Assembly (NCBI GenBank): GCA_003013855.2
Contig: ML058493.1
Location: forward strand, 2,542,001-2,606,000
Source: Liriodendron chinense
Taxonomy: Eukaryota > Streptophyta > Magnoliopsida > Magnoliales > Magnoliaceae
Reading direction: 5' to 3'
Length of the DNA stretch: 64,000 bases
Under the pieces are notes generated by a model. It did not search any database and was not told the origin of the DNA. It saw only the letters and a program-made list of their open reading frames with translations. Shown piece by piece: positions 36,030 to 48,304 of the stretch. Numbering within the stretch: the stretch's first letter is position 1; every line of letters starts with the position of its first letter. The position numbers and the translations under genes were made by a program.

Positions 36030-36470
36030 ATGATGGTTTTATCCCATCTACCATGCGTGTGGAGTTCGTGTACAGCAATCTAAACCATCCAAATCTTTCG
36101 CCTCATTGTGGATGTAGAATAGCCCAAAAATTAACAATTATCAGACCATCTAATCATAGGAAAATTTTTTAGCCGTGCATATATAATGACCACCAATTGG
36201 ATGGTTAGGATCACTGGGCCATGTGCATCAATCATCTGATAATGGTCACTTCTTTTCTTAGCCACACATAGGATGGTGTTGTCTCATCCACCGTATGTGT
36301 CAAATACACGTAGATCAATCCAGATCATCCAAATCTTTGGCCTCATTGAGAATTTAGAGTAGCCCAAAAATAAAACCGGTGGGACCATCTTAATCATCTG
36401 ATAATGGCCACGTCTTCTTATATGCACATAATGGCCACCAATTGGATGGTTAGGATCATGGGCCATGATT
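36030..36470. repeat. Tandem duplication of ~240 bp
   Basis: The block starting TCCCATCTACCATGCGTGTG near 36042 recurs near 36284 (CTCATCCACCGTATGTGTC). Shared phrases include CATCCAAATCTTT, AGTAGCCCAAAAAT and CACCAATTGGATGGTTAGGA. Non-coding. Confidence 0.65.
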
Positions 36471-37012
36471 TGAAGGTCTAGATTGAGTTACATGTAGGCC
36501 ACACGGTGGATGCATGAGTCAGCACCATTTAAGAAATGTCTCTACGGTATATTAGCAACAGATGAATATAAACCAAAGTTCAGTGTATTTAAGTGTCATA
36601 AACCATCCATGTTCCATTAATGCCCACGCCCATGCCTATCATATCCTACTGTCTAGTCAGTGGGCCATGGTCGCTCAGATTAACTAATCCTGACAGTCCA
36701 ATTAACGGATGCTTTTGTGCTTCAATGGCCCGAACTATATGAGGATGACCTGAAATCGATTCATATCAGAAGGATAGGAAAACTTGATCGACGTAATTTT
36801 TTTTTATTAAGGATCATCCAAGAAGTGGCCCATCAAGTCATCCAGATTGGCGACCATGTACACCAAGTGGACGATGAAGATTGATTATACACCGAGATTC
36901 AGTGTATGACTTATATTGTAAATTCCATAAAGAAGACCATCTCAACTTCCCTCTCATGCATGTTGCTATCTCACTTTCATCAGCAGCTTTCATCCAAAAA
37001 GTAAACTTAAAA

Positions 37013-37065
37013 TATTTATTTATACATGACACACAAACCCACATCTTCATTTGCTTGCTTGCATT

Positions 37066-37109
<44 letters not shown>

Positions 37110-37110
37110 T
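37013..37110 (+). promoter_or_regulatory. Putative core promoter and CT-rich 5' leader of the two-exon gene
   Basis: TATTTATTTATAC at 37013-37025 could be a TATA box, followed by a CT tract at 37071-37105 immediately before the ATG at 37111. CT-rich leaders are common in plant genes. The start site is inferred. Confidence 0.35.
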
Positions 37111-39479
37111 ATGAGGAATGACTATGGAGATGAGAACCCACATTGCTCTACTCATCCTAAAGAGGTGATTATAGGCATATGTGCCCTTTGCTTGAAAGAG
37201 AGGCTTCTTATCTTGGCTTCAAGCCAAGGGCACCTTCCTCGATCTAGGGACAAACACAGACCACAGAAGGCCCCACACAGAAGGCCCAACATCAGCCTCC
37301 CTAAGGTTTTTGCATTGGGCTCCTTCCTCCATCGCCACGAATCCCAACATAGGAAATCTGACGGCAGCGATCAAGACACATTCACCAGCCATGAAGGTAT
37401 CTCAATCCCATCATTCTCTGTGAATCACTAGTGTAAAATTGTAATGGAAAACTAATGAATATCTATAGTTCTTTCTCCTCTGTGTTGTTGAAAAAAAAAA
37501 TTCAGAATTCATGTGGTACTTCAGGCCGATGTTTTCCACGAAAACTCGGAAGAAAAAACACTAATTATATGGTGTTTGGAAGTACGTCAAATCGATATTT
37601 AGTTTAAAATAATGGTGGGGTGACTCAATTTTTTGAACCCACCTAGCATTTAGGTCGCGTGTTAAATAAAATTCAACTGAGGTAATTATCAATTTTTGCC
37701 GCTTTTCTGCCCTGAAATTGCATTTTGCTTTTGTAATTACCATTGTAAGATTGTAATCAAACGCTGATGAATATCTATTGTTGATTCTCCCATATGTAGA
37801 AAAAACTGTTGAGAATTCAAGTGGGTCTTCATGGACTCATTGATTTATTCGTAGTTTTTTTGTGAAAACTTGGAAGAAAGATTAATTACGTTGTGTTTGG
37901 AAGTACCCCAAATCGATATTTGGTTCAAAATGTTGGCAGAGTGACTCAATTTTTTTTTAATTCAGGGATCATTTGGGTGGCGACTGAGATATATATACAA
38001 ATAAATTTTTAAAAAAACGAAAAACAAAAAAAAAAAAAAAAAAAAACATTTTGGTGGAAAATCATTCGCCCTCTCCATTTACCAAGGTACTTTCAAATGT
38101 ACCTTTAAACTTAAATATATTTTCATTAATGAATAAATGATTATTTAAAGAAGCTTTTCAATAAATAGATAAACGATCCTTGCCCATGCAAAATGGGAGC
38201 GGATTAGGTGTGGCCCTTGGCCTCACCAATGACGGTGTGGGCCTTACCGTGGGGCCCAATTTGATGCATGTATTCTATATCCACACCATCCATCCGTTTT
38301 GCCAAACAAATTTAGGGCATGAGCCCAAAAAAGTTCTCAAGTAGACCATACTGTAGGAAACAGTGTTGATCGTGCATTAGTGGGTCACAAGTTTTAGATC
38401 AAGCTGGTATTTATTTTTTCCCTTCATCCAGGTTTATGTAACCTTATCAACCGGTTGGATAGAAAATAAACATTGTTTCCAGTGGGACCTAGAAAGTTTT
38501 TAATAGTGGGGAGTACTTCAATCACCATTTTTTCCTATAGTATGGTTCACCTGAGATTTAGATCTTCTTCATTTTTAAGCTCATGCCCTAAAATAATCTA
38601 GAAAAGCCGAAGGATAGCATGGATATAGAATAAATACATCGAAGTAGGCCCTATGGTAAGGATGGAAAGGGCAGCTCCATCTTGGGTGAGGTCGAGGCTG
38701 CACCTAATCCGCTCCCAATCGAAGTGGTTCAAATCCCTTTTTACCTCTACTTTCTTTACATATAAGTGCCATAAGTGTCCAATGATTCAAACTGTTCATT
38801 CATTGTGGGAAACCATGAATGGCCCACAGACCAATATATTGCCATGACATGACAATATCAATCGTTTGAAAATTCATGTTCTAAAATCACTAACACAGCT
38901 CAGTGACTTTAAAGTGATTTTAATACACCAATATTTGAATGATTAAGATTGTCCACTAGTACTTTTTGGTCAGTGATCCATTTATGATTATACCCAGTTG
39001 AATTGAAGGTTTGGATTATTCATAAACATATGCCATATGTGTCGTATAAAAAGTGTAAGCGCGAAATTTTCATGCTTCCATGGCCTTGTCTCTCATCCCT
39101 TGAATCAGAAGAAGGGCTATTTATATATTTGAATAATTTAGGTTTTCTTTCTCTAGATTCATTTATATCCATCAAATTCGAGGACAACGGCCGCGCATCA
39201 TGGGACATCACCACAAGTTCTAGGGTTTCGTCGGAGTCCTTCGAATTACCTTATAATCGCAAGTTCAACAAGGAGATTGTTGGGGGAAAGACTGTAGTGG
39301 AGCATGTAAAGCCACGCACTACACTGAGGTGGAGGAAGCGGATTGGTCACTTGGTCCAGCTTGTCAGATGGAAGAGATCCAATAAGGCTAATGTGAGCCA
39401 TGTCAGCAGCAAGGTGGAGGGGGTGAAGGGAAGGAAAGGTTGGATAAGAGCACTGACAAAGAGGAAGGCTTTGGAATAA
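37111..39479 (+). CDS. Conserved plant protein of unknown function, two exons, 202 aa
   Basis: Exon 1 is 37111-37396 and ends GAAG|GTAT. Exon 2 is 39157-39479, preceded by the pyrimidine-rich acceptor TTCTTTCTCTAG, and ends with TAA. The splice keeps the frame (95 codons plus one base, then two bases plus 107 codons). The N terminus carries NPHCSTHPKEV followed by IGICALCLKERLLILAS, a Cys-x3-His-Pro plus Cys-x2-Cys arrangement that I recall from small plant proteins of unknown function. After a His/Arg/Ser-rich middle comes DSFISIKFEDNG and a strongly basic C terminus with LRWRKRIGHLVQLVRWKR and RKGWIRALTKRKA. I start at 37111 because the frame upstream is only a CT repeat. The two blocks recur together in plant proteins as far as I remember, which supports joining the exons. 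The intron (1760 bp) holds a foldback element and a tandem duplication. Metal binding and nuclear location are possible but unproven. Confidence 0.75.
37432..37960 (+). repeat. Two-copy repeat in the intron of the two-exon gene
   Basis: The block at about 37432-37650 recurs at about 37742-37960. Shared phrases are TGATGAATATCTAT/TAATGAATATCTAT, TGTTTGGAAGTAC and AAATCGATATTT followed by GTGACTCAATTTTTT. The two copies differ by small indels. Confidence 0.7.
38195..38716. mobile_element. Foldback (hairpin) MITE in the intron of the two-exon gene
   Basis: The ends are GGGAGCGGATTAGGTG at 38195-38210 and CACCTAATCCGCTCCC at 38701-38716, exact complements over 16 bases. The arms continue as the family hairpin (ACCATCCATCCGTTTTGCCA, TTTAGGGCATGAGCCC on the left and GAGCTTAAAAATG-like complement on the right), around a loop with TCCAGGTTTATGTAACCTTA. 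No 9-bp target duplication is visible, so it is old or altered. It would make a long imperfect hairpin in the pre-mRNA. Confidence 0.8.
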
Positions 39480-39833
39480 AGGGGAAGCAAGAAAAGGGAC
39501 ACACCTTACTTCCACCCACTTGTGTTGTGTGTGAAAATATATGTGTGTGCTTGTAAAGGTAGAGATCACTGAGATGTGTGAGTGAAAGAAGCACTGTCTT
39601 TTTGCTTTCTTTTATCTCCTTTTTCTTTCTATTCTCTTTTTTTCAACTTCTTGGGGGATTGAGTTTTTGCACCCTTGAGTACCTGGATTGTTTAACACTT
39701 CTTCTTTTACAAAATGGCCTTTATAAAGAGAAATGTATATCCAAGGGGATTTGGACACTTTTAACTTTGTGACTTCTTTGGATCTCTCTCTCTCTCTCTC
39801 TCTCATATTTTGGACATGGTGGTGACTTAGACG

Positions 39834-40345
39834 GACGCGGAATGGCTGGTGACCCTACACCAACCAGGTAGCTGATGGAAAAGCTTTGTGGGCCCCACCA
39901 TGATGTATGTGCTTTATCCACTCCGTCTATCTATTTTTTCAGCTCATTTTAGGGCATGAAAATAAAAATAGGCAGATCCAAAGTACAAGCGGACCACACC
40001 ATAGGAAACAATGGGGATTGAACGATTACCGTTGAAAACTTCTTAGGGACTCACCACAATGTTTATTTGCCATCCAACCTGTTCATTAAGTCACATAAAC
40101 CTAGATGAAGTCAAAACACAAATATCAGCTTGATCCAAAACTTCTGTGGCCCCAAAGAACTTTTCATCAGTATGCGTTTAATCTCCATTGTTTCCTTGTG
40201 GTGTGATCCACTTGAGCTTTGAGTCTGCCTATTTTTGCCTTGCTCCCTAAAATGAGCTGAAAAAGTGCATGGACGGCATGGAAAAAACACATACATCATG
40301 GGTCCACAGAGCTTTTCCACCAGGTCACCAGCCAATCGGCATACC
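39834..40345. mobile_element. Foldback (hairpin) MITE downstream of the two-exon gene
   Basis: The left end GACGCGGAATGGCTGGTGACC mirrors the right end GGTCACCAGCCAATCGGC. Arms continue with AAAAGCTTTGTGGGCCCCAC, then CTCATTTTAGGGCATGA, and their complements. ACTTAG stands at both sides (39825-39830 and 40346-40351), possibly the rest of a 9-bp duplication. Confidence 0.75.
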
Positions 40346-40632
40346 ACTTAGCCTCTTACACGTGGCACACATGTATGGTCATTGGGCATACTTGAATGGA
40401 GCATAGCTCCTAAAGCATAAGCAATCTTAACCTTTCAATTGGTGGCTATCAAATGGATAGTTAATAGTAAAATAGTGAATGGTCCAAATTGGCGGCCAAA
40501 TATAAGATGGTTATTATCATCTACTCATCGTTAATCCAAATTTGTTTGGCTAACGGTCTGTTTGGCTGCTGCATAAAATTGAATCCATCTCATTTTAATT
40601 AATCATAATTAAGCATTAGAGAACATGGCTAA

Positions 40633-40816
40633 GGGTCTGTTGGGCAGCCGCATAAAATTGAATCGATCTCATTTTACTTAATCGTAATTGGCTATTACAG
40701 ATCATGATTGCTGGTTATGAAGATTAATTTTAATCCTTACCAAAAATAAATTATAATTTCTAGTTACAGGTAACTAAAATGAGATGAATTCATTCACGCG
40801 GCAACCAAACAAGATC
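40633..40816. mobile_element. Tourist-like (PIF/Harbinger) MITE with TAA duplication
   Basis: It starts GGGTCTGTTGGGCAGCCGC after TAA (40630-40632) and ends GCGGCAACCAAACAAGATC before TAA (40817-40819). Internal arms share TCATTTTA. A partial second left end (GGTCTGTTTGGCTGCTGC) lies just upstream at 40555-40630, showing a duplicated terminus or nested copy. Confidence 0.7.
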
Positions 40817-41628
40817 TAAGATAATGATGATGACGAGGACGACAATGACCTCTACAAAGTAATTTTTGAAACACTGACGCATTTACAATTGGCTCAGCAA
40901 TTTCAACGGTCTATATATATTACTGTATAACTATGACGTGTATGCCACATGAGTCACCACAATTTTTTATACTCCTCTCACTCTCTTATACTAAACCACA
41001 TCGTGGTGGGCCTCATGAACAATCAGGAACCTTCCGTTGGGCTCACATTGACGCTCGACTACTATTTCCTATGGTATGGGTTAGATTTTGGGCTGTAGGC
41101 CTAAGAGAGGTCGATGCATTGACTGGATGGGGGTGGATCTCTGACGCACATCAAGGAGGGGCCACAGAGCTCAATTTAAGACCTCATATTAACATTTCCA
41201 AACCTTTTAAACAGTAAACGGTTGACCTATCATCAATCCAAACCACTCATTCATTCATACAACTAGGAGCAAACAATGGTGCAAGAATCATGTGGAGCGG
41301 ATGATCCTAATCCTTTGAATGGGGCCAAAATGTTACAACATCTAATGTTTATGAGCCATAAATCACATAGTTAGGATCATCAAATCAAAGTGTTACTTTA
41401 GAATAAGAAGAAACACAAAGTGGGATTTATTTGCTACATGTTTCAAGATGACGATTAGATGTATTTTATTTCTCCAATCAATCCTAATTGTCCATTTCCA
41501 TGCCAATGGTTGAAAACTTACGATCACCTGATTGGCATAATTTTGCACCATGGCTTGTTCCTAATTATATGATCGAATAAATAAGTTGAATTGACTATAG
41601 GTCACCCTATGTGCCATTTAAAAGGATT

Positions 41629-41671
41629 AGGGATGTTGCTAAGGTTCGCATGAAGGTGGGGCCTTAGCAAA

Positions 41672-41743
<72 letters not shown>

Positions 41744-41801
41744 GAGATATTGAATAAAAATAATAATGTCTCCACTTTTATAGGGCATTAGCAACATCCC
41801 C
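41629..41801. mobile_element. Short inverted-repeat element containing an (AT)n tract
   Basis: GGGATGTTGCTAA at the left is complemented by TTAGCAACATCCC at the right. The centre is an uninterrupted AT tract of about 69 bases (41672-41740). Its length and symmetry suggest a small MITE whose loop expanded. No clear target duplication. Confidence 0.5.
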
Positions 41802-41804
41802 AAA

Positions 41805-43350
41805 GCTTTTAAGCGACACTTGGGATGTCCAATCATCAATTTCCACCGCCCACTCTTTCTTACAATTAGGGACGAGACATAGTGCAAAATCATGCCAATG
41901 GATGATCCTAAGCACCTGATTAATAGCATGAAAAATGAACAGTCAAGGTTGAGTGGAGAAACAAAGTAGGTTCAATCATCCTCTTGAACCATCTATACGA
42001 TGAATCCCATTTTATATTACTTATGGTTTCAAAGCAGCAGTTTGGTTTGTTGATTCTAACCATATCATGTATGATTTGTAAAAAAATAGATGGTTAAAAC
42101 AAATAGGCCTCATTCATAGGGTTACAATGTCTAATTCTTACACAATGGATTTCTCCCAATGGTACTATTTAAATGAACAGTCCCAATTAATGATAAGGCA
42201 TTCCACTTGTAAATTAAAAGCTCTGGGAAAAACTCATCTATCCATTTCATGCACTAATGGTCAAAAGCTTAAGAACATGGGATTGGAATGTTGCATCATG
42301 GCTTGCTCCTAGTTGTATGGATTAACAAATGGTTCGATTAACAATAGGTCATCATGTGTGACATTAAAGGTTCAGAATGTTGATCGAAACATTACTTATG
42401 TCGTGAGAACTTTAGCAAAACTTACACAAATACACACATGCGCTGATGGTCTCCTACGTATATGTACTGATGGTGTCCTCTCTTATATGGGCTCTCCTTT
42501 GTGTGTGTGTGTGTGTGTGTTGGGGGGGGTGCGCACACTGGAGACACACTTTCACACACAAAGAGAGGGGAATGCTCACCTGCGCACCAATTATCACGAG
42601 AACTTATGGGCACATTTTAAGAGCTCTTCACACATGATGTAAGCCCTGAATCTAAATCATTCATGTTGTATAGAACCCCAAAAAACTCTAAGGCCTAAAT
42701 TTCAACCTGATCCAAATCTCTGGTGGGCCGTGGCAAAGAAAGAGAGGCAAATCAAGGGAGAAAATTGTTTCCTTTTACCATGGCCCACCAAAGTTCTAGA
42801 ACAAGGTAAAAGTTGGGACCTGAAGGTTTTTTGGGATACTACATGACGTGGACGGTTCAGATTCATAGCTCACATTACATGTTATCAAAAAGTGCTCATG
42901 AGAGTTCTCGTGAGAAGCAGGCGAGTATCTCTCTCTCTCTCTCTCTAGAGAGAGAGTTTGGTTAAGCATCCCTAAAGTTTTTAAATGACACATGGGGTAA
43001 CCCATCATCATATCAATCGTAAGTACCTGATTAATATTAAGGAAAACAGCCAGCCAAAATTGAGCAAAGAGACAAAATAGCTCCAATCATCATCTTCAAA
43101 CATCTATTGTACAGATCTCACTCCGCATCACTAATAATTCCCAGGTAACAGTTTGGTTTAATGATTCTAACATGTGATTTATGGCAGGTAAACAATGGAC
43201 GATTCTAATAAAATGCCCCATTCAAAGGCTTAGATCATCCAATCAACATGATTTTGCACCATGGCGCTCCCATGGTACTATTGAATGAGCCATCACAGTA
43301 GATGATTAGAGGTCGTACACGTCATTCAAAAGGTATGGTTACTTGGCTAA
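41805..43350 (+). repeat. Two direct diverged copies of a ~300-bp non-coding block
   Basis: The block at about 41805-42110 recurs at about 42970-43200. Shared phrases are AAAGCTTTTAAGCGACAC/AAAGTTTTTAAATGACAC, CACCTGATTAATA/TACCTGATTAATA and CAGTTTGGTTTGTTGATTCT/CAGTTTGGTTTAATGATTCT. Between them lie a TG tract (42501-42520) and the palindromic TC/GA stretch at 42930-42957. Probably a non-autonomous repeat family, class unknown. Confidence 0.5.
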
Positions 43351-43379
43351 GCTCACATAAAGGTGGGGAGGCTTTTTTT

Positions 43380-43860
43380 TTTCTCATAAAGGGGGAGTAT
43401 ACCATGCACAACCATTTGGGTGGGCCCCACCAAGAAAAAAGAGGGGCCTCCACTGTAAAAATGACCTGAACAACAACCACACAAAAAAATACATAGCATG
43501 CACAGCACTTTTCACCAGATGCAAAGCAAAGGCCAGGAGGCAAAGATTCACCCTTCCAACCATTGATGCTCCTGGTGGAAGGAACATGGCCTGCGTGAAA
43601 ACAGAGGCTCGTGACAAACACATCAGAAGCCACCATCTCCTAATAAGAGGACCAAACGATACCACAACAAAAGAGAGAGGATCTCCAAAAGCTCCGTAGA
43701 GGCAGCCACCAACAAATTCACTAGCCTCACCAAATATTCGGCTTACCCTCCCACTGCTTCAACCAGCTCATCCTCCCCAATTACCAACCTGAACAGCCAC
43801 TACCTCCTGAATGAAGATATCCAGAGAAACACCATGCCACCCAAGCATCCCCACAAGTCC
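43380..43860 (-). other. Unidentified coding-like stretch
   Basis: The - strand has two overlapping frames of 93-104 codons (43384-43665 and 43322-43636) with base composition unlike the AT-rich surroundings. I recognise no domain. It may be a fragment of a LINE or captured gene. Confidence 0.2.
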
Positions 43861-44295
43861 AACTGATCCAATTGGTTGGACCATAAATTATGGTCCACCC
43901 AGGAGATAACTTCCAACCTGTTATGTGTGTCCAAAATATATCCAACCCGTCTAATAGGTTGACCGTATCATGAGGACCGCATTAAGAAAACTTCAGCCAC
44001 ATCCACTTTTCAAGTGGGCCACCCTTGTCATTTTCTATTTATCAACAGTTAGAAATTATTTCCATGGTCCACCAAATAAGCAATGGATCTGATTTTTTAA
44101 CTAGGCAATCCTCATCGACGGGCCGATCCATTGGAGTTGGATGTTACATGTTGTTAACTGGTTTGGAATTCATCCGCTGGGTGCACATATCCTGTGGTCC
44201 AACATCCGCTGGGTGGACATATCCTGTGGTCTGTGGTCCAACATCCGCTGGGTGGACATATCCTGTGGTCCAACAAGTTGGACTTGAGAGTTACT

Positions 44296-44314
44296 CTCTC
44301 TCTCTCTCTCTCTC
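44296..44314 (+). repeat. (TC)n microsatellite next to a triplicated 24-bp phrase
   Basis: The CT tract follows three copies of a phrase built on AACATCCGCTGGGTGGACAT (near 44170, 44202 and 44240), a small tandem repeat. Confidence 0.8.
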
Positions 44315-44370
44315 TAATGCTGGGATCGTACCCTGGACCACCCTTAGAGTCAATAAAAGCTGCAAGGTTT

Positions 44371-45089
44371 AGGGCCTGCCTGTTTGATTTTCCATGATAC
44401 ACGTAAATATGTGGTAAATGGGTAATTATTTCTTTTTCACCTTGTTTGGAAATGGAAATGGGTGAGTAATTCCACCTCGAAAATTAGTCCAAAAGTGTTG
44501 ACTCAAACCCGTGGGCCCCACCATAATGTATATGATATATCAATGCCGTTCATATGTTTTATTAGCACATTTTGAGGCATAAGCAAAAAAATGAGGCAAA
44601 TCTAACACTCAAATGGCCCGTACGAAAGGAAACGGTGGTCTTAATTCGTCCAACGTTGAAAGTTATTTCTTTCATTGGGCCTGCATTGAGGTTTATTCAT
44701 CATCTAACCGGTTCATATGGTCACACAGACATGGATAAAGGGAAAACATAAATTTCAGCTTGATCCAAATCTTTTAGGGCCCCCAAGAAGTTTTTAATGG
44801 TACGGGCTCGATTCCCATTGTTTCCTTTGGTGTGGTCCACTTGAGTTTTGGATCTACCTCGTTTTTTGGTCCACGTCCTAAATTCAACTGGCATAACTAA
44901 TGGGCGGTGTGGATAAGCCACATACATCACAGTGGGCCCCACATTTATTGTACAAATTTTTTAATTTTAGTGTTAAGAAAAGTAACCGTCACAGTCTTCA
45001 TGGGGAAAGATGCAGTAATTATCTAGGTAAATAATCATCATCCATTTACAAGGTATTTACCGTTGAGGCAAAAAATCAAACAGGCCCAG
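44371..45089. mobile_element. Foldback element with GGGCCTG(CC)TGTTTGATTTT ends
   Basis: The left end GGGCCTGCCTGTTTGATTTT mirrors the right end AAAATCAAACAGGCCC. The inner arms (44512-44945) are the family hairpin with GTGGGCCCCACCATAATGTA and its complement near 44930, around a loop with CACACAGACATGGATAAAGG. The outer ends resemble PIF/Harbinger termini while the core is the hairpin family, so one may have inserted in the other, or the ends were exchanged. Confidence 0.65.
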
Positions 45090-45591
45090 CTCCCCATTTT
45101 AGTGTGGATCGAGTGACCACACATGGACACCCTAAAAGAAATATTGGGAAGGCCTAGCTACCTACATGACCATATCCCATTGCTTGTAGACATGAACACG
45201 GCACCTGTGTGTTTATGGGTTAAAGACCTGGAGCATGCCTGGCAATGATCCTGATGTGACCCTTCCTATGGTCCATAGCACGTGCATTGCACTGCAAACA
45301 CATGCATGCACGTGGGCGTGCGATCATGAGCCACCAGGTGGTCACATGTGCATGATAAATTGATAATACACATCTAAAAGGCATGAAATATGCATGCATA
45401 CACACATACGTACACAATGGTGGATCGGCATGATTTTTCAGCATCCCGTTTACATTATGGAGCAACTATGTTAGACCGGTTAAATGCCATGCATACATCA
45501 TGGTCGGCCCCACACCCCAGCTAGTTACATTTGCAACTAGTTGTAGGTGAGACCTTTCTATGGATGTGTGTAGGCATACATACACAAACAT
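45090..45591. other. Intergenic, no gene seen
   Basis: Contains the phrase repeats GCATGCATACA and CACATACGTACACA but no coding or element structure I can support. Confidence 0.4.
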
Positions 45592-46273
45592 TTACATCTA
45601 CACGAGTAGAGTAAGCTCGAAATAAAGTATTGACTTGGCTCGAAAATACTCGACTTGGCTTGGATCAGAAGTGAGTTTGGGCTGAGTCGAGTCAAATTTT
45701 GGGTGTTTGATTGAATTCGAGTCAAGCATCAAGCAAGGGCCACACGATCGACTTGTGTATTAACTTGAAACCGGCTTGATTTGACTCAGCTTGACTCGGA
45801 TGGTGACTTGGAGTATAAATACCCAAAACAAAACAAAAAAACTACTATTTTCATTTGAAAAAAGACATCCGACTACTCCAACGCCCCAACCCTAAACCTC
45901 CAAAAAAAAAAAAACCTTAATTTCTCACCAAACCCAACCAAACCACTCCCATGGCTCACTCTGGCACTCCCTCCCTCCCTCCCTCAAGAGTCAAGTCTTA
46001 GTTCGACACCGGCCACCCCTTGAGCGGCCATGCGGCCTACCTATCCATTTGACGCCGGCCACCCCTTGAGTGGCCCAATTTACCTGTCCACTCAACACCA
46101 GTAATCCCTTTCCCCACTCCATTTTTTTTACATGGATTCTCAGGTGAAAACTCAAACTCAAACTCAACTCAAAAGACTTGAACTTGAATTCAACTCAAAC
46201 TCGAATTAGCTTGGTGTACTGATCAACCTAATCCATGCTCAACTCAGCTCGACTCGACTCGTGTACAGCCCTG
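45592..46273. mobile_element. Non-autonomous hAT-like element with GAGTCGAG subterminal repeats
   Basis: The right end is CTCGACTCGTGTACAGCCCTG (46253-46273). A worn inverted counterpart, CTACACGAGTAGAGTAAGCTC, lies near 45598. Many ACTCGACTTGG/GACTCGACTC repeats fill both ends. The centre (45880-46130) has a duplicated phrase CACCGGCCACCCCTTGAG. No transposase frame. The terminal motifs match those next to the BED fragment at 17961-19049, so the two may belong to one family. Confidence 0.5.
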
Positions 46274-46300
46274 TACCTAAATACATACATGGACATGTGT

Positions 46301-46334
<34 letters not shown>

Positions 46335-48304
46335 GTGTATTTGGTTGTAGACTTTAAGACCCATCGTAGGGCTGGGATCTTTTCTTTTAATCTGTGATTT
46401 GGTTACGAGCTTTAAGGCCCATTATTGGGCTGTGATCTTTTTTGCAATCAATGATTTAGACATAGGCTTTCAGACCCATCGAAGTGCTGTGATCGTGCTA
46501 TTAATCAATGATTGATTAGATGGTGAAGGAAAAAAGTGCCAGGTTTGAGTGGGTGAAAAGATGTTTTGCTTTCACACCATCAGACGCCAGGACCCTGAAC
46601 ATAGCCCCTCGCAAGATCCTACTTTCCCCCCATCTTCCATCGTGAATATGTGCAAGATCCCCACCGTTCATTAAGTTCTCACTGCTGTGTATGTTGGCCC
46701 AACTGATCTATGGTCAAAACGACCTTTATCTTCATTCTTTCTCTCGCGCCCCACCTGATGGCCGGACCAACCTGCTCTCAGCCCCACATCATTTAAAAAC
46801 TGAGCCCCAACAGATGAAGGATCCTGATCTGGCACAAAGTGCAAAATCTACACATGTGGTGGAGGGAAGTACTAGGACTCAGAATCCTACACATGGGAGG
46901 AGATCACTAACCCATCACAGATCTCACCCGTAGAGACATATACTATCTCCATGCAAAGAACCAAATCCTTCTTTTTTTATATATATTTTTTTGGGACCTT
47001 AGTCAAACACTTCTATCAAATTGCGTGTCACCCTCATGGACGGTGGATGTCCACTCAAAGCATTATGATGATGCTTGGACATGAAGATAAGACTCTTATG
47101 TCTTTCCATTTTTCCACTTCTTTCTCCTTTTCTTTTGCCCTTCCTTTCCAAGTTAGATCCAATCCCCACATGCCATGACCCTTGTCTCATGCATTTATCT
47201 ACAATGGGCCCTGCCCACCTTCCTTTCGATTTGATTACTGGAGGCATGAATATGATCTTCGTATTTAGCTTCTACAATGGGGCCCACAGTTCAACGATCC
47301 AAACCGTTGGTATAGCGGGCCTAATAGTGGATGGTCCTTGCTCCAAAAATCAGGAAGATTGGAAGACCCCATTTGTGTCATATTTGAACTTTTTATTGGC
47401 TGGGTAGGAAACCATTGCTGTTTTTTCTCACTTAACCAAATGTTTTCCGGCCACCTATTTAAGGGTTATAGTCCTCCCACTCCGTGGGGGCCGTACATGG
47501 TGGGGCCTCTAATATTAACTGCTTGGTCGCTGAAAAATGGGCCCCACTTGCAGACAAATGAATCATTTTTGGGCCAAGCATTGTGTAATTCCTCATTAGT
47601 GGTCGTTATTAAAGAAAGCTATAGCTTGAATGAGTTTTGAATCTTGACCATTTTTTGACAAGTTGTACCCAAATCCATGTCTGGATAATCTTAGGCCTGG
47701 GGACCTTCCAGTGATCCAGACCGTGAAACCGGTGGGTTCCACAATGATAAACATTGCTGCTCAAAATTTTACCACTAACTAATCCTAGCCATCCGTTATA
47801 ATTGGTATGCAAATGGATGGTTAAAGAGTGAACGTAGTCAATTGGAAAGAAGTACTCTTGATCTGATGACTGGGATAGTTAAAAAGAGAATATCTACGTT
47901 CAGTTGCACGCCCACTGTTGGCCCACCTGATGAACAATCTGGATCAGAAGGGGGGGGGGGGGGGGGGGGGGGGGTGTGGGCGGACATCTGTTATTCACTC
48001 TTTAGATGAAGCTTGAAAGCTTCAGGTCTCCTGGGTCCGGATCCAGTGCCACTGGAAGCATGGGAAGCACCGTGCCTTCATGCGGTTGTCGCACATGTAC
48101 AACACATGGACGTGATCAAAACCGTTTATTTGGTAGGTGAAATAATGAATGGGCCAAAACCCAAAAGTCACAATTTTTGGACAATCCCAACCCTTTAATT
48201 GACGGCATACAAATGTACAGTCGAATACAAAAGTCAGCAACTGCTCAGATCTTAGTTCCACGCACGGGCGGGATTGTGTGGTGAAGAGCTCACCACGCTC
48301 ACCA
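46274..48304. other. Intergenic, no gene seen
   Basis: Contains a GA tract (46306-46332), three repeats of a phrase with TTTAAGACCCAT-like sequence and GGGCTGTGATCTTTT near 46340-46500, scattered GTGGGCC phrases and a G25 homopolymer at 47950-47974. The open frames (for example 47075-47407) are short and lack known domains. Confidence 0.45.
47950..47974 (+). repeat. G25 homopolymer
   Basis: Twenty-five consecutive G residues, the longest such run in the window. Length may be unreliable in the assembly. Confidence 0.9.

Noticed and set aside
39246..39569. - strand ORF over exon 2 of the host gene
   Set aside because: Shadow frame; the + strand exon has conserved content and splice signals.
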